From: Acidovorax sp. MR-S7
Lineage (GTDB): Bacteria; Pseudomonadota; Gammaproteobacteria; Burkholderiales; Burkholderiaceae_C
Direction of reading: 5' to 3'
DNA length: 64,000 bases
Assembly: GCF_000400995.2 (NCBI RefSeq)
Contig: NZ_DF238950.1
Span: 12,100-76,099, forward strand
Shown in pieces: positions 16,922-24,859 of the stretch. Position numbers and translations under genes: made by a program. The notes beneath the pieces are model-generated. The model did no database searches, was not told where the DNA came from, and saw only the letters and a list, made by a program, of their open reading frames with translations. Numbering within the stretch: position 1 is the stretch's first letter; the number at the start of each line of letters is the position of its first letter.

Positions 16922-17422
16922 ATGTTTGAACTGCAAGACCTGCCCAGCTACGACACCCTGGCCGCCTTCGGCGCCGCCTACGGCAACCCCGACGTGGACG
17001 GCCTGCACGCCTGGCTGGCCTGGGCCTCGGCCACGGGCGAGATGCTGTCGGCCTTCGACGCCAACCTGGCGAAGAACGGCGGCCTGTCGCAGTCGCAGTT
17101 CTTCGTGCTGCTGCTGCTCAAGCGCAACCCCGCCGGACTGAGCGTGGGCGCGCTGGCGCAGGGCGTGGCCGTCACCTCGCAGACCATGACGCGCACCCTC
17201 GACCGCATGGAAGGCGCGGGCCTGTGCCGGCGCGAGGCCGACCCGCAGGACCGCCGCGCTTGGCTGATCCACCTGACGCCCGCGGGCGACGCGCTGCTGG
17301 CCCAGGCGCTGCCCGCGCACTACGCCTGGGTAGCGAACCTGATGCAGCACTTCAGCGCCGAGGAACGCGCGCTGCTGCAGCGCCTCACGGGCAAGCTGCG
17401 CGAAGCCGGCCTGTCCCGCTAA
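16922..17422 (+). CDS. MarR-family transcriptional regulator
   Basis: 166 residues with the MarR winged helix: SQSQFFVLLLLKRNPAGLSVGALAQGV, recognition helix TSQTMTRTLDRMEGAGL, and wing RREADPQDRRAWLIHLTPAG. Likely a dimeric repressor released by a small ligand. The start at 16922 (MFELQDLPSY) is preferred over an in-frame TTG at 16883, which would place the promoter inside the gene. Operators at 16899-16914 and 18158-18179 indicate control of itself and of the MFS exporter 1.2 kb downstream. Confidence 0.88.
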   Translation: MFELQDLPSYDTLAAFGAAYGNPDVDGLHAWLAWASATGEMLSAFDANLAKNGGLSQSQFFVLLLLKRNPAGLSVGALAQGVAVTSQTMTRTLDRMEGAGLCRREADPQDRRAWLIHLTPAGDALLAQALPAHYAWVANLMQHFSAEERALLQRLTGKLREAGLSR

Positions 17423-17439
17423 CTCCATCACCGCGACGC

Positions 17440-18087
17440 ATGAATCTCCATTCCCTGCCCCGCCGCCGCCTGCTGGCCCTGCTGCCCGCCACCGCCCTGC
17501 TCGCCGCCTGCGGCAAGCGCGCGCCCAAGGCACGGCCCATCGCCACGGGCAGCACCGTGCTGGCGCTCGGCGATTCGCTGACCTCGGGCGTCGGCGCCGA
17601 TGCCGCCACCGCGTACCCCGCCGTGCTGCAGGCGCTGACGGGCTGGCAGGTGGTGAACGGCGGCGTCTCCGGAGACACCACGGCCCAGGCGATGGCACGG
17701 CTGCCCTCGCTGCTGGAGGAGCACCGGCCCCAACTCCTCATCGTGGGCATCGGCGGCAACGACTTCCTGCGCCAGATGAGCGCCTCCGTCGCCAAAGACA
17801 ACATCCGCACGATCTGCCGCGCCGCCACCGCTACGGGCGCGCAGGTGATGCTGGTGGCCGTGCCGCAGTTCTCTTTGCTGGCGGCCAGCACCGGGCGGCT
17901 CACCGACCACCCGCTCTATGCGGAGCTGGCCGGCGAACTCCAACTGCCGCTGTACGAGGGCGGCTGGGCCGAGGTGCTGGGCAACGCCAGCCTGCGCTCC
18001 GACCAGGTGCATGCCAACGCCCAGGGCTACCGCCAGTTCGCCGAAGGGCTGGCCAAGCGGCTGCGCCAGGCGGGATTGCTGGCGTAA
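17440..18087 (+). CDS. SGNH/GDSL esterase, lipoprotein (TesA-like)
   Basis: 215 residues. A signal peptide ends in the lipobox LLAACG (Cys near 25), so the enzyme should be a periplasmic lipoprotein. All SGNH blocks are present: GDSLTSGVGAD (Ser nucleophile), GGVSGDTT (Gly), GIGGNDFL (Asn) and DQVHANAQGY (Asp-His). Related to arylesterase/acyl-CoA thioesterase I (TesA). It lies between marR and the MFS exporter and may be read through from the marR promoter. Physiological ester unknown. Confidence 0.85.
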   Translation: MNLHSLPRRRLLALLPATALLAACGKRAPKARPIATGSTVLALGDSLTSGVGADAATAYPAVLQALTGWQVVNGGVSGDTTAQAMARLPSLLEEHRPQLLIVGIGGNDFLRQMSASVAKDNIRTICRAATATGAQVMLVAVPQFSLLAASTGRLTDHPLYAELAGELQLPLYEGGWAEVLGNASLRSDQVHANAQGYRQFAEGLAKRLRQAGLLA

Positions 18088-18089
18088 CT

Positions 18090-18140
18090 CCTGAAACCAT
18101 AGCTGCCAGCGCTTGATGGGTAAGCGCTGCAGGCCATTTT
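18090..18140 (-). repeat. dispersed palindromic repeat, family A copy 5
   Basis: Inverted orientation: ATAGCTGCCAGCGCTT, spacer GATGGGT, AAGCGCTGCAGGCC. It starts three bases after the esterase stop and precedes the MarR operator of the MFS gene. Confidence 0.85.
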
Positions 18141-18157
18141 CATCTATTTTTTACCCA

Positions 18158-18179
18158 TTTATGTAGTTAACTACATAAA
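18158..18179. promoter_or_regulatory. perfect palindromic MarR operator of the MFS gene
   Basis: ATGTAGTTAACTACAT (18161-18176) is a perfect 16-bp palindrome that extends to 22 bp with flanking TTT/AAA. It ends four bases before the MFS start codon. The same motif, with two mismatches, overlaps the marR promoter at 16899-16914. Confidence 0.8.
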
Positions 18180-18183
18180 AGCA

Positions 18184-19383
18184 ATGAACACATCTACGGA
18201 CTCCCACATTCCTTCCACACCGCTGCGCGCCCTGCTGGCCCTGTGCGCGCTGGCCGTGGTGTCGCAGTTGTATTGGCCGCTGCCCGTGCTGCCGCAGGTG
18301 GCGCGCGCCCACGGCCTCGCGCCCGGCGCGGCCGGGATGGTGGTGAGCGTCTTCGGCATGGCCTATGCCGCGGGCTTTCTGCTGTTCGGCCCGCTGTCCG
18401 ACCGGCTCGGCCGCCGCGCCGTCATGGCCTGGGGGCTGGCCGCGCTGGCGCCCCTGACCGCCGCGCTGGCCTGCGCGCCGTCCAGCGCGCTGCTGCTGGC
18501 CGGGCGCGCGCTGCAGGGGCTGGCCGCCGCCGCGTTCGCGCCCGCCGCCATCGCCTACCTGTCCGAACGCGGCACGCCGCGCCAGCGCACCTGGGGCGTG
18601 GCGTGGATCAGCACGGCCTTCCTGTCCGCCGGGCTGCTGGGACAGATGTACGGCGGCGCCGTGGCAGGCCGCTGGGGCCTGGGCGCGGCCATGCTGCCAC
18701 TGGCCGCCGTGTACGCCATCACCGCCTGCGCACTGCTGCGCACGCCCGCCGATGCGCGCGCCGCCGCCCGCGCACTGCCGTCCCTGCGCGCGTCCATTCA
18801 AGCCATGGGCACGCTGCTGGCCGACGCGCGCCTGCGCCGCGCCTATGGCCCGGCGCTGCTGCTCCTGCTCTGCTTCGTGGCCTTCTACCTGCTGCTGGAC
18901 ATGCACGCCGGCGCCGCCCTGCGCGCGCAGGGCATCACGCCGCTGGCGGCGCGCGCCGTGGCCCTGCCCGCCTTCCTGGCCCCGCTGGCCGTGGCTGCCG
19001 CCATGGCGCGCATCGGCGCGGCGCGTTTGGCCGCGCTGGGGCTGGGCACGGCCGCCGCCGGGCTGCTGCTGGCCGCCTGGTCGGGCACCACCCATCTGCC
19101 GGGGCTGCTGGCCGCCAGCGTGGTGTTCGTGCTGGGCGTGGGCACCAGCGTGCCCAGCCTCATCGCCCGCGTGGCGGGCCTGGCCGCCACGCCGGTGCGC
19201 GGGCTGGCCGTGGCGCTCTACACCTTCGTGCTGTTCGTGGGCGCCAGCCTCGGCCCCTGGCTGGCGCAGGCCACGGCGCACTGGCCGCAGGCCGCGGCGC
19301 TGGGTCTGCTGGCCGCGCTGCTGGGCGCGGCGGCGCTGTACGCGGCCACACCTATTTCATCAGCCCCTGGAGACCACCCATGA
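18184..19383 (+). CDS. MFS drug/metabolite exporter
   Basis: 399-residue, 12-helix major facilitator. Motif A between helices 2 and 3 reads GPLSDRLGRRAV, and a motif-C-like glycine-rich helix 5 (FLSAGLLGQMYGG) fits the antiporter (DHA1) class, so efflux of a small molecule is likely. The start at 18184 directly follows the MarR palindrome, with almost no leader. It ends ATGA with the next gene. Repression by the nearby MarR protein until a toxic compound is present is the natural model; the compound is unknown. Confidence 0.85.
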   Translation: MNTSTDSHIPSTPLRALLALCALAVVSQLYWPLPVLPQVARAHGLAPGAAGMVVSVFGMAYAAGFLLFGPLSDRLGRRAVMAWGLAALAPLTAALACAPSSALLLAGRALQGLAAAAFAPAAIAYLSERGTPRQRTWGVAWISTAFLSAGLLGQMYGGAVAGRWGLGAAMLPLAAVYAITACALLRTPADARAAARALPSLRASIQAMGTLLADARLRRAYGPALLLLLCFVAFYLLLDMHAGAALRAQGITPLAARAVALPAFLAPLAVAAAMARIGAARLAALGLGTAAAGLLLAAWSGTTHLPGLLAASVVFVLGVGTSVPSLIARVAGLAATPVRGLAVALYTFVLFVGASLGPWLAQATAHWPQAAALGLLAALLGAAALYAATPISSAPGDHP

Positions 19384-20006
19384 AAGCCCTTCACTCCATC
19401 GCCGCCGCACTGGCCTTCGCCACGGCATCGTTCTCATCCACCGCCCAGGAGTCCCTTCCCATGACCCGTTCCCTCATCCCCGCCAGCCACCACGCCGTCT
19501 CCCACCGCGTCGTGCAGGTGGACGGCACGCCCGCCATCCTCACCCGCCACGAGCGCCGCGACGGCCGCAATGCCGGGCTGGAGGGCGAGCACTTCAGCAC
19601 CGTGGCGATGGCGGACGGCGTGCTCAAGGGCTTCGCCCACATCTCGCTCGACCTGGCAGGAAAGCCCCTGCCCTCGCGCGAGCGCACCGAGGCCATCGCG
19701 CGTGCCTTCCTGCAAACCCACGCGAGCGATCTGCTGCCATGCATGGAGATTCATTGGATCGAGCCGCATGACGAACCCATCCGCGTGCAGCGCGAGAGCC
19801 GCACCGAGACCGTGACCCTGACCGGCATGAAGATGAAGGCGCGCAACCTGGCCGACGGGCGCTGGTTCTGGGTCATCGTCGGCAGCGACGAAAAGCCGAT
19901 GGTGTTCGAGCGCGACATCGTCTGGATCACCTTCCCCGGCCACCGCAAGACGGAGAAGTGGCTGCACGATGGCTGGCTCAGGGCCCAGGAGCGCCGCGCG
20001 GCCTGA
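19380..20006 (+). CDS. predicted secreted protein of unknown function
   Basis: 208 residues that I cannot assign to a named family. An N-terminal signal peptide (about 1-22, ending STAQ) points to export. The mature part is polar and mixed alpha/beta, with CMEIHWIEPHDEPIRVQ, TLTGMKMKARNLADGRWFWVIVGSDEKPMVFERDIVW and KTEKWLHDGW as possible landmarks. It overlaps the MFS gene by ATGA and has a GGAGA site before the start, so it belongs to the MarR-controlled unit. A periplasmic partner or target protein of that response is possible. Confidence 0.7.
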   Translation: MKALHSIAAALAFATASFSSTAQESLPMTRSLIPASHHAVSHRVVQVDGTPAILTRHERRDGRNAGLEGEHFSTVAMADGVLKGFAHISLDLAGKPLPSRERTEAIARAFLQTHASDLLPCMEIHWIEPHDEPIRVQRESRTETVTLTGMKMKARNLADGRWFWVIVGSDEKPMVFERDIVWITFPGHRKTEKWLHDGWLRAQERRAA

Positions 20007-20031
20007 GCCCGGCTATCGCATCACCGCCAGC

Positions 20032-20511
20032 TCAGCCGCGCCGTGCCGCCTCGATGGCCGCGATGTCGATCTTGCCCATCTCCATCATGGCCGCGAAAGC
20101 GCGCTGCGCCGCCGCCGGGTCGGGATCGGCGATCGCGTCGGTCAGCGCGCGCGGCGTGATCTGCCACGACACGCCCCAGCGGTCCTTGCACCAGCCGCAT
20201 GCGCTTTCCTGGCCGCCGTTGCCGACGATCGCGTTCCACAGGCGGTCCGTCTCGGCCTGGTCGTCGGTCGCCACCTGGAACGAGAACGCCTCGTTGTGCC
20301 GGAACGCCGCGCCACCGTTCAGACCGAGGCATGGGATGCCCATCACCGTGAATTCCACGGTCAGCACGTCGCCCTGCTTGCCTGCCGGGTAATCGCCCGG
20401 CGCCTTGTGCACGGCATGTACCGCGCTGTCGGGAAAGGTCTGTGCATAGAACTGCGCGGCATCCAGGGCGGTGCCGTCGTACCAGAGGCAGATGGTGTTC
20501 TTGGGGGCCAT
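20032..20511 (-). CDS. VOC-family (PhnB / 3-demethylubiquinone methyltransferase-like) protein
   Basis: 159 residues of the glyoxalase/VOC superfamily, PhnB-like group: NTICLWYDGTALDAAQFYAQ, VEFTVMGIPCLGLNGG, FSFQVATDDQAETDRLWNAI, then CGWCKDRWGVSWQITPRAL. It should be a small cytoplasmic beta-alpha-beta protein; the annotation as a methyltransferase is historical and no function is proved. AGGAG precedes the ATG at 20511. It converges on the secreted unknown, with 25 bases between stops. Confidence 0.82.
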   Translation of the reverse strand: MAPKNTICLWYDGTALDAAQFYAQTFPDSAVHAVHKAPGDYPAGKQGDVLTVEFTVMGIPCLGLNGGAAFRHNEAFSFQVATDDQAETDRLWNAIVGNGGQESACGWCKDRWGVSWQITPRALTDAIADPDPAAAQRAFAAMMEMGKIDIAAIEAARRG

Positions 20512-20708
20512 GGCCGTGCTCCTGTTGTTCAAGGTAGGAAGACGCAAGACTGCCCGACTTCCCTGGCCGCGCGCCCCTTGGGGGCTTTCTGGCCCACGCG
20601 AGGGGCCAGCGTGTACCGAGCCAGAAACGCATCTTCAAACAAAAGGGGTTTACCCCGATAAATTGTTTAAATATTGTATTTATGATGCACCCACAGATGG
20701 GGTAATTC
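20512..20708. other. intergenic region between VOC gene and Bug cluster
   Basis: The left part is GC-rich with no clear signal. From 20655 it becomes AT-rich and contains two tandem 11-mers (20662-20683), described separately. No usual SD precedes the ATG at 20709; GGGGTAATTC is the nearest purine-rich run. Confidence 0.5.
20662..20683 (+). promoter_or_regulatory. tandem 11-bp operator-like repeats upstream of the Bug cluster
   Basis: ATTGTTTAAAT (20662-20672) is followed directly by ATTGTATTTAT (20673-20683), so equal bases recur every 11 bp, on one face of the helix. The same arrangement occurs in inverted orientation inside the first gene at 20919-20940. Likely a regulator site; the FCD-GntR protein at the other end of the cluster is the obvious candidate. 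Confidence 0.6.
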
Positions 20709-21569
20709 ATGAAAGTAGCGTTGATTGGCTTGGGCGAGGTTGGCCGGTGCTTTGCGCAGGCGCTGCATGCCCAGGGCATGGAGCTGATCCTGGTGGAGAG
20801 AGAGATTTCCGAGGCTGCGGCCGCATTGGCGCAGCGGATGGGTATTGCGCCCCACGCCGCAGTCGGCCCGTGGCTGCGCGAGGCGCATGCGGTTCTTGTC
20901 TGCTCCACGGGCCTTGAATCAAGAACAATATCAATACAATGCTCGCAAATCCTCCAGGCGGGCGCGCTCATCGCGGATTTCACGACCGCCGATCCGGCCC
21001 ACAAACGCGAGGCGGCAGCGGCCGCCCACGAACGCCTCATCCAATATGCCGACGTGGCCATCATGGGCGGCATCTCGCTGACCCATGCGCGCACGCCGCT
21101 GCTGGTGTCCGGCGACGGCGCGGACCGGCTGGCCGCCTTGCTGGCGCCCCTGCAGGGCGCGGTGCGTGTCGTGCAGGGAGAGGCGGGCGACGCGATCGCC
21201 CTGAAGCTGCTGCGCAGCGTGTTCACCAAGGGGCTCGAGGCGCTCGGCGTCGAAGTGCTGGTGGCCGCGCAGAGGCAAGGGGTGAGGGAGCAGTTGTACG
21301 AGGTGCTTGCCGACATCGACAGCACGCCGCTGCGCGACTTCGTCGACATGGTCGTGCGCACGCACGTCGTGCATGCGGCGCGGCGCGCCCACGAGGTCGA
21401 GCAGGCGGCGCAGCAGCTCGCGCTGCTGGGCTTGCCCTCGCGCGTGCTGCCGGGGGTGCGCGAGCGTTTCGCCGCCACGGCCGCCCAACGGGAACGCCGC
21501 CCGCTGCCGCAGGAGCAGCCCACCCTCGAGCAGGCGCTGGACTGGCTGGACACCCCCGCCGCCCCTTGA
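20709..21569 (+). CDS. NAD(P)-dependent beta-hydroxyacid dehydrogenase-like protein (DUF1932 type)
   Basis: 286 residues. An N-terminal Rossmann domain starts KVALIGLGEVGRCFAQAL (GxGxxG at 7-12), as in 3-hydroxyisobutyrate dehydrogenases. The C-terminal helical domain (about 165-275, GDAIALKLLRSVFTKGLEAL with the catalytic-type Lys) resembles the DUF1932 / phosphogluconate dehydrogenase C-terminal family. It probably oxidises or reduces a 3-hydroxy acid. Codons for residues 72-79 (TCA AGA ACA ATA TCA ATA) are very unlike the rest of this GC-rich gene and coincide with an operator-like element. First gene of a four-gene cluster. Confidence 0.8.
   Translation: MKVALIGLGEVGRCFAQALHAQGMELILVEREISEAAAALAQRMGIAPHAAVGPWLREAHAVLVCSTGLESRTISIQCSQILQAGALIADFTTADPAHKREAAAAAHERLIQYADVAIMGGISLTHARTPLLVSGDGADRLAALLAPLQGAVRVVQGEAGDAIALKLLRSVFTKGLEALGVEVLVAAQRQGVREQLYEVLADIDSTPLRDFVDMVVRTHVVHAARRAHEVEQAAQQLALLGLPSRVLPGVRERFAATAAQRERRPLPQEQPTLEQALDWLDTPAAP
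20919..20940 (-). promoter_or_regulatory. second tandem 11-bp operator-like element, inside the dehydrogenase gene
   Basis: Read on the minus strand: ATTGTATTGAT (20940-20930) followed by ATTGTTCTTGA (20929-20919). This repeats the tandem ATTGT-N6 design of 20662-20683 in opposite orientation, 257 bp away centre to centre, and explains a run of rare AT-rich codons. Confidence 0.5.
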
Positions 21570-21618
21570 GCGAGGGCGCCCCGGCTCACCCCCATCAACA
21601 CATACCAAGGAGACATCG

Positions 21619-22602
21619 ATGCGCGCATTTCCCCTCCCTCGCAGATTGATTCATCTGGCCGTGGCCCTGGGCATGGGCCTGAGTGCATTCGCCGGCATGG
21701 CGGCGCCCTACCCGGAGCGCCCCATCAAGCTGGTCGTCCCGTATCCGCCGGGCGGCGGGACCGACAAGCTCGCCCGCATGGTCTCGAAGCAGGTGGCCGA
21801 TGCCAACGGCTGGAACATCGTGGTGGAGAACCGGGCGGGCGCCGAGGGCAACATCGGGCTCGATGCGGTGGCCAAGGCGCCCGCGGACGGCTACACCCTG
21901 CTCTTCGGCCAGCTCGACAACCTGTCGCTCAACGCGGCGCTGTTCGACAAGCTGCCTTTCGATCCCTTCAAGGATTTCCGCGCCATCGCCCTGCTGGCGG
22001 AGTCGCCCGCGGTGTTCGTCGTCGCCAAGGATTCCCGCTTCAAGAGCTTCCGCGACGCGGTGGAAGCCGCCCGCAAGGAGCCGAAGACGCTCAGCTTCGC
22101 GTTCCCCAGCACCAGCACGCGCATGCTGGTGGAGCTGGCGCAGAAGGCCGGCGGCGTGCAGTTCCTGACCGTGCCGTACAAGGGGGCGGCCCAGGCCCTG
22201 CCCGATCTGATGGGCGGCCACATCCAGCTCTACGTGGGCAGCACGCAGACGCTGGAAAGCCATGTGAAGTCCGGCTCGGTGCGCGCGGTGGCGGTGACGT
22301 CCAGGCAGCGCGTGGGCGCGCTGCCCGACGTGCCGACGGTGAACGAGGCGGGGCTGGCGTCGTTCGACGCCGTCAACATCTGGTGGGGCGTGGCGGCGCC
22401 CGCGGCCACGCCCGACGCCGTGGTGCAGTTGTTGAACGCCGCGTTCAACAAGGCCCTCGACGACCCGTCCGTGCGCGGAAAGATCGAGGCGGACGGCGGC
22501 ATCGTCCTCGGCGGCACGCCGGAGCGGATGACCCAGGCCCAGAAACGCGACTACGACAAGCTGCTCCCGATCATCCGGGAGATCGGCATGAAGGTGAATT
22601 GA
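21619..22602 (+). CDS. tripartite tricarboxylate transporter substrate-binding protein (Bug/TctC family)
   Basis: 327-residue periplasmic receptor. A signal peptide ends about residue 28 (AFAGMAA). Family marks are YPERPIKLVVPYPPGGGTDKLAR at the start of the mature protein, NIVVENRAGAEGNIG, VPYKGAAQALPDLMGGHIQ, and the C-terminal GGTPE segment. Bug receptors bind carboxylates; no TctA/TctB membrane genes are adjacent, which is common for these orphan receptors in Comamonadaceae and Bordetella. AAGGAGA precedes the ATG. It probably captures the substrate that the flanking dehydrogenase and aldolase process. Confidence 0.9.
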   Translation: MRAFPLPRRLIHLAVALGMGLSAFAGMAAPYPERPIKLVVPYPPGGGTDKLARMVSKQVADANGWNIVVENRAGAEGNIGLDAVAKAPADGYTLLFGQLDNLSLNAALFDKLPFDPFKDFRAIALLAESPAVFVVAKDSRFKSFRDAVEAARKEPKTLSFAFPSTSTRMLVELAQKAGGVQFLTVPYKGAAQALPDLMGGHIQLYVGSTQTLESHVKSGSVRAVAVTSRQRVGALPDVPTVNEAGLASFDAVNIWWGVAAPAATPDAVVQLLNAAFNKALDDPSVRGKIEADGGIVLGGTPERMTQAQKRDYDKLLPIIREIGMKVN

Positions 22603-22604
22603 GC

Positions 22605-23405
22605 ATGGCGACCGTACTCAGGAACAGCGCGCTGGAGCAGATGCGCGCCAACCGCCTCGCCCTCGGCGTGCTGCTGCGCCAGGCGCGCACGGTGGAAACC
22701 GTGGGCGCGATGGCGGCCTGCGGCTTCGACTGGATCTTTCTCGATCTGGAGCACGGCACGATGCCGCTGGACACCGTGGCGCAGATCGCCTACACGGCGC
22801 AGAAGTGCGGCATCGCGCCGATCGTGCGCGTGCCGATCATGGACGTGCGCCTGGCCGCGCGCGCCATGGACAACGGCGCCCTGGGGGTCATCATGCCGCG
22901 CGTCGAAACCGCCGCACAGGCGCGGCACATCGCCGCTGCGCTGCGCTACCCCCCGGCGGGGCACCGCGGCGTGATCGGCACCCTGCCGCATTTCGACTTC
23001 AAGGCGCCCCCGGTGGGCGAGGCCACGCGGCAGATGGACGCCGCCAACCTGCTCGTCCTGCTCATCGAGACGCCCGAGGCCGTGGCCCATATCGACGAGA
23101 TCGCCGCCGTCGACGGCGTGGACGTGCTGCTCGTGGGCGGCAACGACCTGTCGCTGGAGATGGGCATTCCCGGCCAGTACACGCAGCCGGCGTTCCGCGA
23201 CGCCGTGCAGAAAGTGGCCGACGCGGCCCGCCGGCACGGCAAGTTCTCGGGCCTGGGCGGCGTCTACGACCCGCAGACGCTGGCGGGTTTCCTCTCGATG
23301 GGCATGCGCTTCATCGTGTCGGGGGCCGACATTTCCTTCATGCTCGCCGGGGCGCAGGAGCGCGCCGGCTTCCTGCGGCAGCTCGAAAGCTCCGGCGCCG
23401 GTTGA
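22605..23405 (+). CDS. HpcH/HpaI-family aldolase
   Basis: 266-residue class II pyruvate aldolase of the HpaI/RhmA type. Motifs: DWIFLDLEHGTM (the catalytic His in EHG), IVRVP, VIMPRVETAAQA (metal-binding Glu), and LLVGGNDLSLEMGIPG (metal Asp). It should cleave a 4-hydroxy-2-oxo acid into pyruvate and an aldehyde. It starts two bases after the Bug gene stop, so it belongs to the same operon. The combination with a hydroxyacid dehydrogenase and a carboxylate receptor points to catabolism of a sugar-acid or branched hydroxy-diacid, not identifiable by eye. Confidence 0.87.
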   Translation: MATVLRNSALEQMRANRLALGVLLRQARTVETVGAMAACGFDWIFLDLEHGTMPLDTVAQIAYTAQKCGIAPIVRVPIMDVRLAARAMDNGALGVIMPRVETAAQARHIAAALRYPPAGHRGVIGTLPHFDFKAPPVGEATRQMDAANLLVLLIETPEAVAHIDEIAAVDGVDVLLVGGNDLSLEMGIPGQYTQPAFRDAVQKVADAARRHGKFSGLGGVYDPQTLAGFLSMGMRFIVSGADISFMLAGAQERAGFLRQLESSGAG

Positions 23406-23412
23406 GCGCGGA

Positions 23413-24069
23413 TCAGGCGAGGGCCTTCGGCTGCTGCCGCTGCGCCTTCAGGCGGTCCCATGCGTGCTGGATGTGCGATGCCCACAGCGCATAGGCCAGG
23501 CGCCCGTCGCCGCGCTCGATCGCGCGCGCCAGGTCACGGTGGTCCGCCAGGCTCTGGTGGATCTGGGCGTCCGACGCATAGAAGAACCCGGTCACCCGCT
23601 GCGCGGCGAACAGGCCGCGCATGAAGGACGTCAGGCGCGGCGACGCGGCGGCCTGCGCGACCACGGTGTGGAACTGGCGGTTGGTGGTTTCCATGCGCGC
23701 CAGGAAATCCTTGGGCCGCTCGTGGATCAGGGCCTCCATGGCGGCGTTGAGCGCATGCAGTTGTTCCACGTGCTCGGGCTGCCTGCGCCGGGCGGCGAGT
23801 TCCGCCGCATGGGCCTCGATCAGGATGCGCAGGTCGAACACTTCGTCGTCGTCGTCCTGCGTCCAGCCCGCGACGAACACCCCGCGGTTGGGTTCGATCA
23901 CCACCAGCCCGTCGTCCGCCAGGCGCTTGAACGCCGCCCGCAGCGGCGAGCGGCTGACGCCCAGTTCCTGCGCCAGCGGAATCTCCTTGAGCTGGGAGCC
24001 CGAGGGAAATTCGCCCAGGACAATGCGCTTGCGCAGTTGCGCGTAGACGTCGACGGAACATTTGCGCAT
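23413..24069 (-). CDS. GntR-family regulator, FCD subfamily
   Basis: 218 residues. The N-terminal winged helix reads VYAQLRKRIVLGEFPSGSQLKEIPLAQELGVSRSPLRAAFKRL, and the all-helical FCD effector domain (about 80-210) carries DLRILIEAHAAELAA, NRQFHTVVAQAA and DHRDLARAIERGD, with the Asp/His metal-ligand pattern. It converges on the aldolase gene with seven bases between stops, and probably represses the Bug cluster until a carboxylate ligand binds. The tandem 11-mers at 20662 and 20919 are candidate targets. Confidence 0.88.
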   Translation of the reverse strand: MRKCSVDVYAQLRKRIVLGEFPSGSQLKEIPLAQELGVSRSPLRAAFKRLADDGLVVIEPNRGVFVAGWTQDDDDEVFDLRILIEAHAAELAARRRQPEHVEQLHALNAAMEALIHERPKDFLARMETTNRQFHTVVAQAAASPRLTSFMRGLFAAQRVTGFFYASDAQIHQSLADHRDLARAIERGDGRLAYALWASHIQHAWDRLKAQRQQPKALA

Positions 24070-24235
24070 GGCTTCAGGTCGGCAGCAGCGCGGCGGTCAC
24101 GCAGTTGCCAAAGGGTGTCCTTGGTGCTTCATGGATGGCCGGACATTGTGCCTGCGTATGCAGCGCGCTACACGGGCCTCGCCGGCCGGCCGGCCGGTGC
24201 ATTACCCTTGCACCCATCGCATTCCTTATTCCGCC

Positions 24236-24859
24236 ATGGACTACCTCCCCCAGCTTCTCACCCTCTCCGGCATCGTCCTGCTCGCCTGCGCCAGCCCGGG
24301 GCCGGACTTCGTGGCCGTCACCTCGCAGGCGCTGGGCGGGCGCTGCTCGGGCGTCTTCACCGGCCTGGGCATCACCTGCGCCGTGGCCGTGTGGGCAAGC
24401 CTGGCGGTGTTCGGCTTCGGGCTGCTGGTGCAGCAGTTCTTCTGGCTCTACGAGGGCATCCGCCTGGCCGGTGCCGCCTACCTGGTCTACCTGGGCGCGC
24501 GCATGCTGATGGCCGCGCTGCGCGGCGGCGCGGACACGCAGGACATCGCGCAGGCGCCCCGCGTCGGCGACGGGCAGGCCTGGCGGCGGGGCTTCATCGT
24601 GGGCATCACCAATCCCAAGACCGCGACCTTCTTCGCCACCCTGTTCGTGACCCTGCTGCCCGTGGGCGCGCCAGCATGGGTGTACGCGGCGGTGGTCGCG
24701 GTGGTGGTGTGCGTCACCGGCACGTGGCTGTGCCTGCTGGCGGCGTTCTTCTCGGTGGGCGCGGTGCGCCGCGCCTATGCGCGCATCCGCCGCCCGGCCG
24801 ATGCGCTGATGGGCGCGGCGCTCGTGGCGCTGGGCGCGCGCATGGCAGCGAGCCGGTAG
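24236..24859 (+). CDS. LysE/RhtB-family exporter
   Basis: 207 residues, six membrane segments. The family start LLACASPGPDFVAVTSQALGGR (PGPD motif near 20-24) and the GITNPKTATFF motif (near 122-132) place it with RhtB-type amino-acid or homoserine lactone exporters. ATG at 24236; the 166 bases upstream show no clear promoter, only a run of alternating GGCC/CCGG near 24182-24198. It is followed after 88 bases by a GGDEF-EAL protein. Confidence 0.85.
   Translation: MDYLPQLLTLSGIVLLACASPGPDFVAVTSQALGGRCSGVFTGLGITCAVAVWASLAVFGFGLLVQQFFWLYEGIRLAGAAYLVYLGARMLMAALRGGADTQDIAQAPRVGDGQAWRRGFIVGITNPKTATFFATLFVTLLPVGAPAWVYAAVVAVVVCVTGTWLCLLAAFFSVGAVRRAYARIRRPADALMGAALVALGARMAASR

Noticed and set aside
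24180-24200. GGCCGGCC-rich run upstream of the LysE gene as a regulatory site.
   Set aside because: Simple low-complexity GC repeat with no partner site or positional logic.
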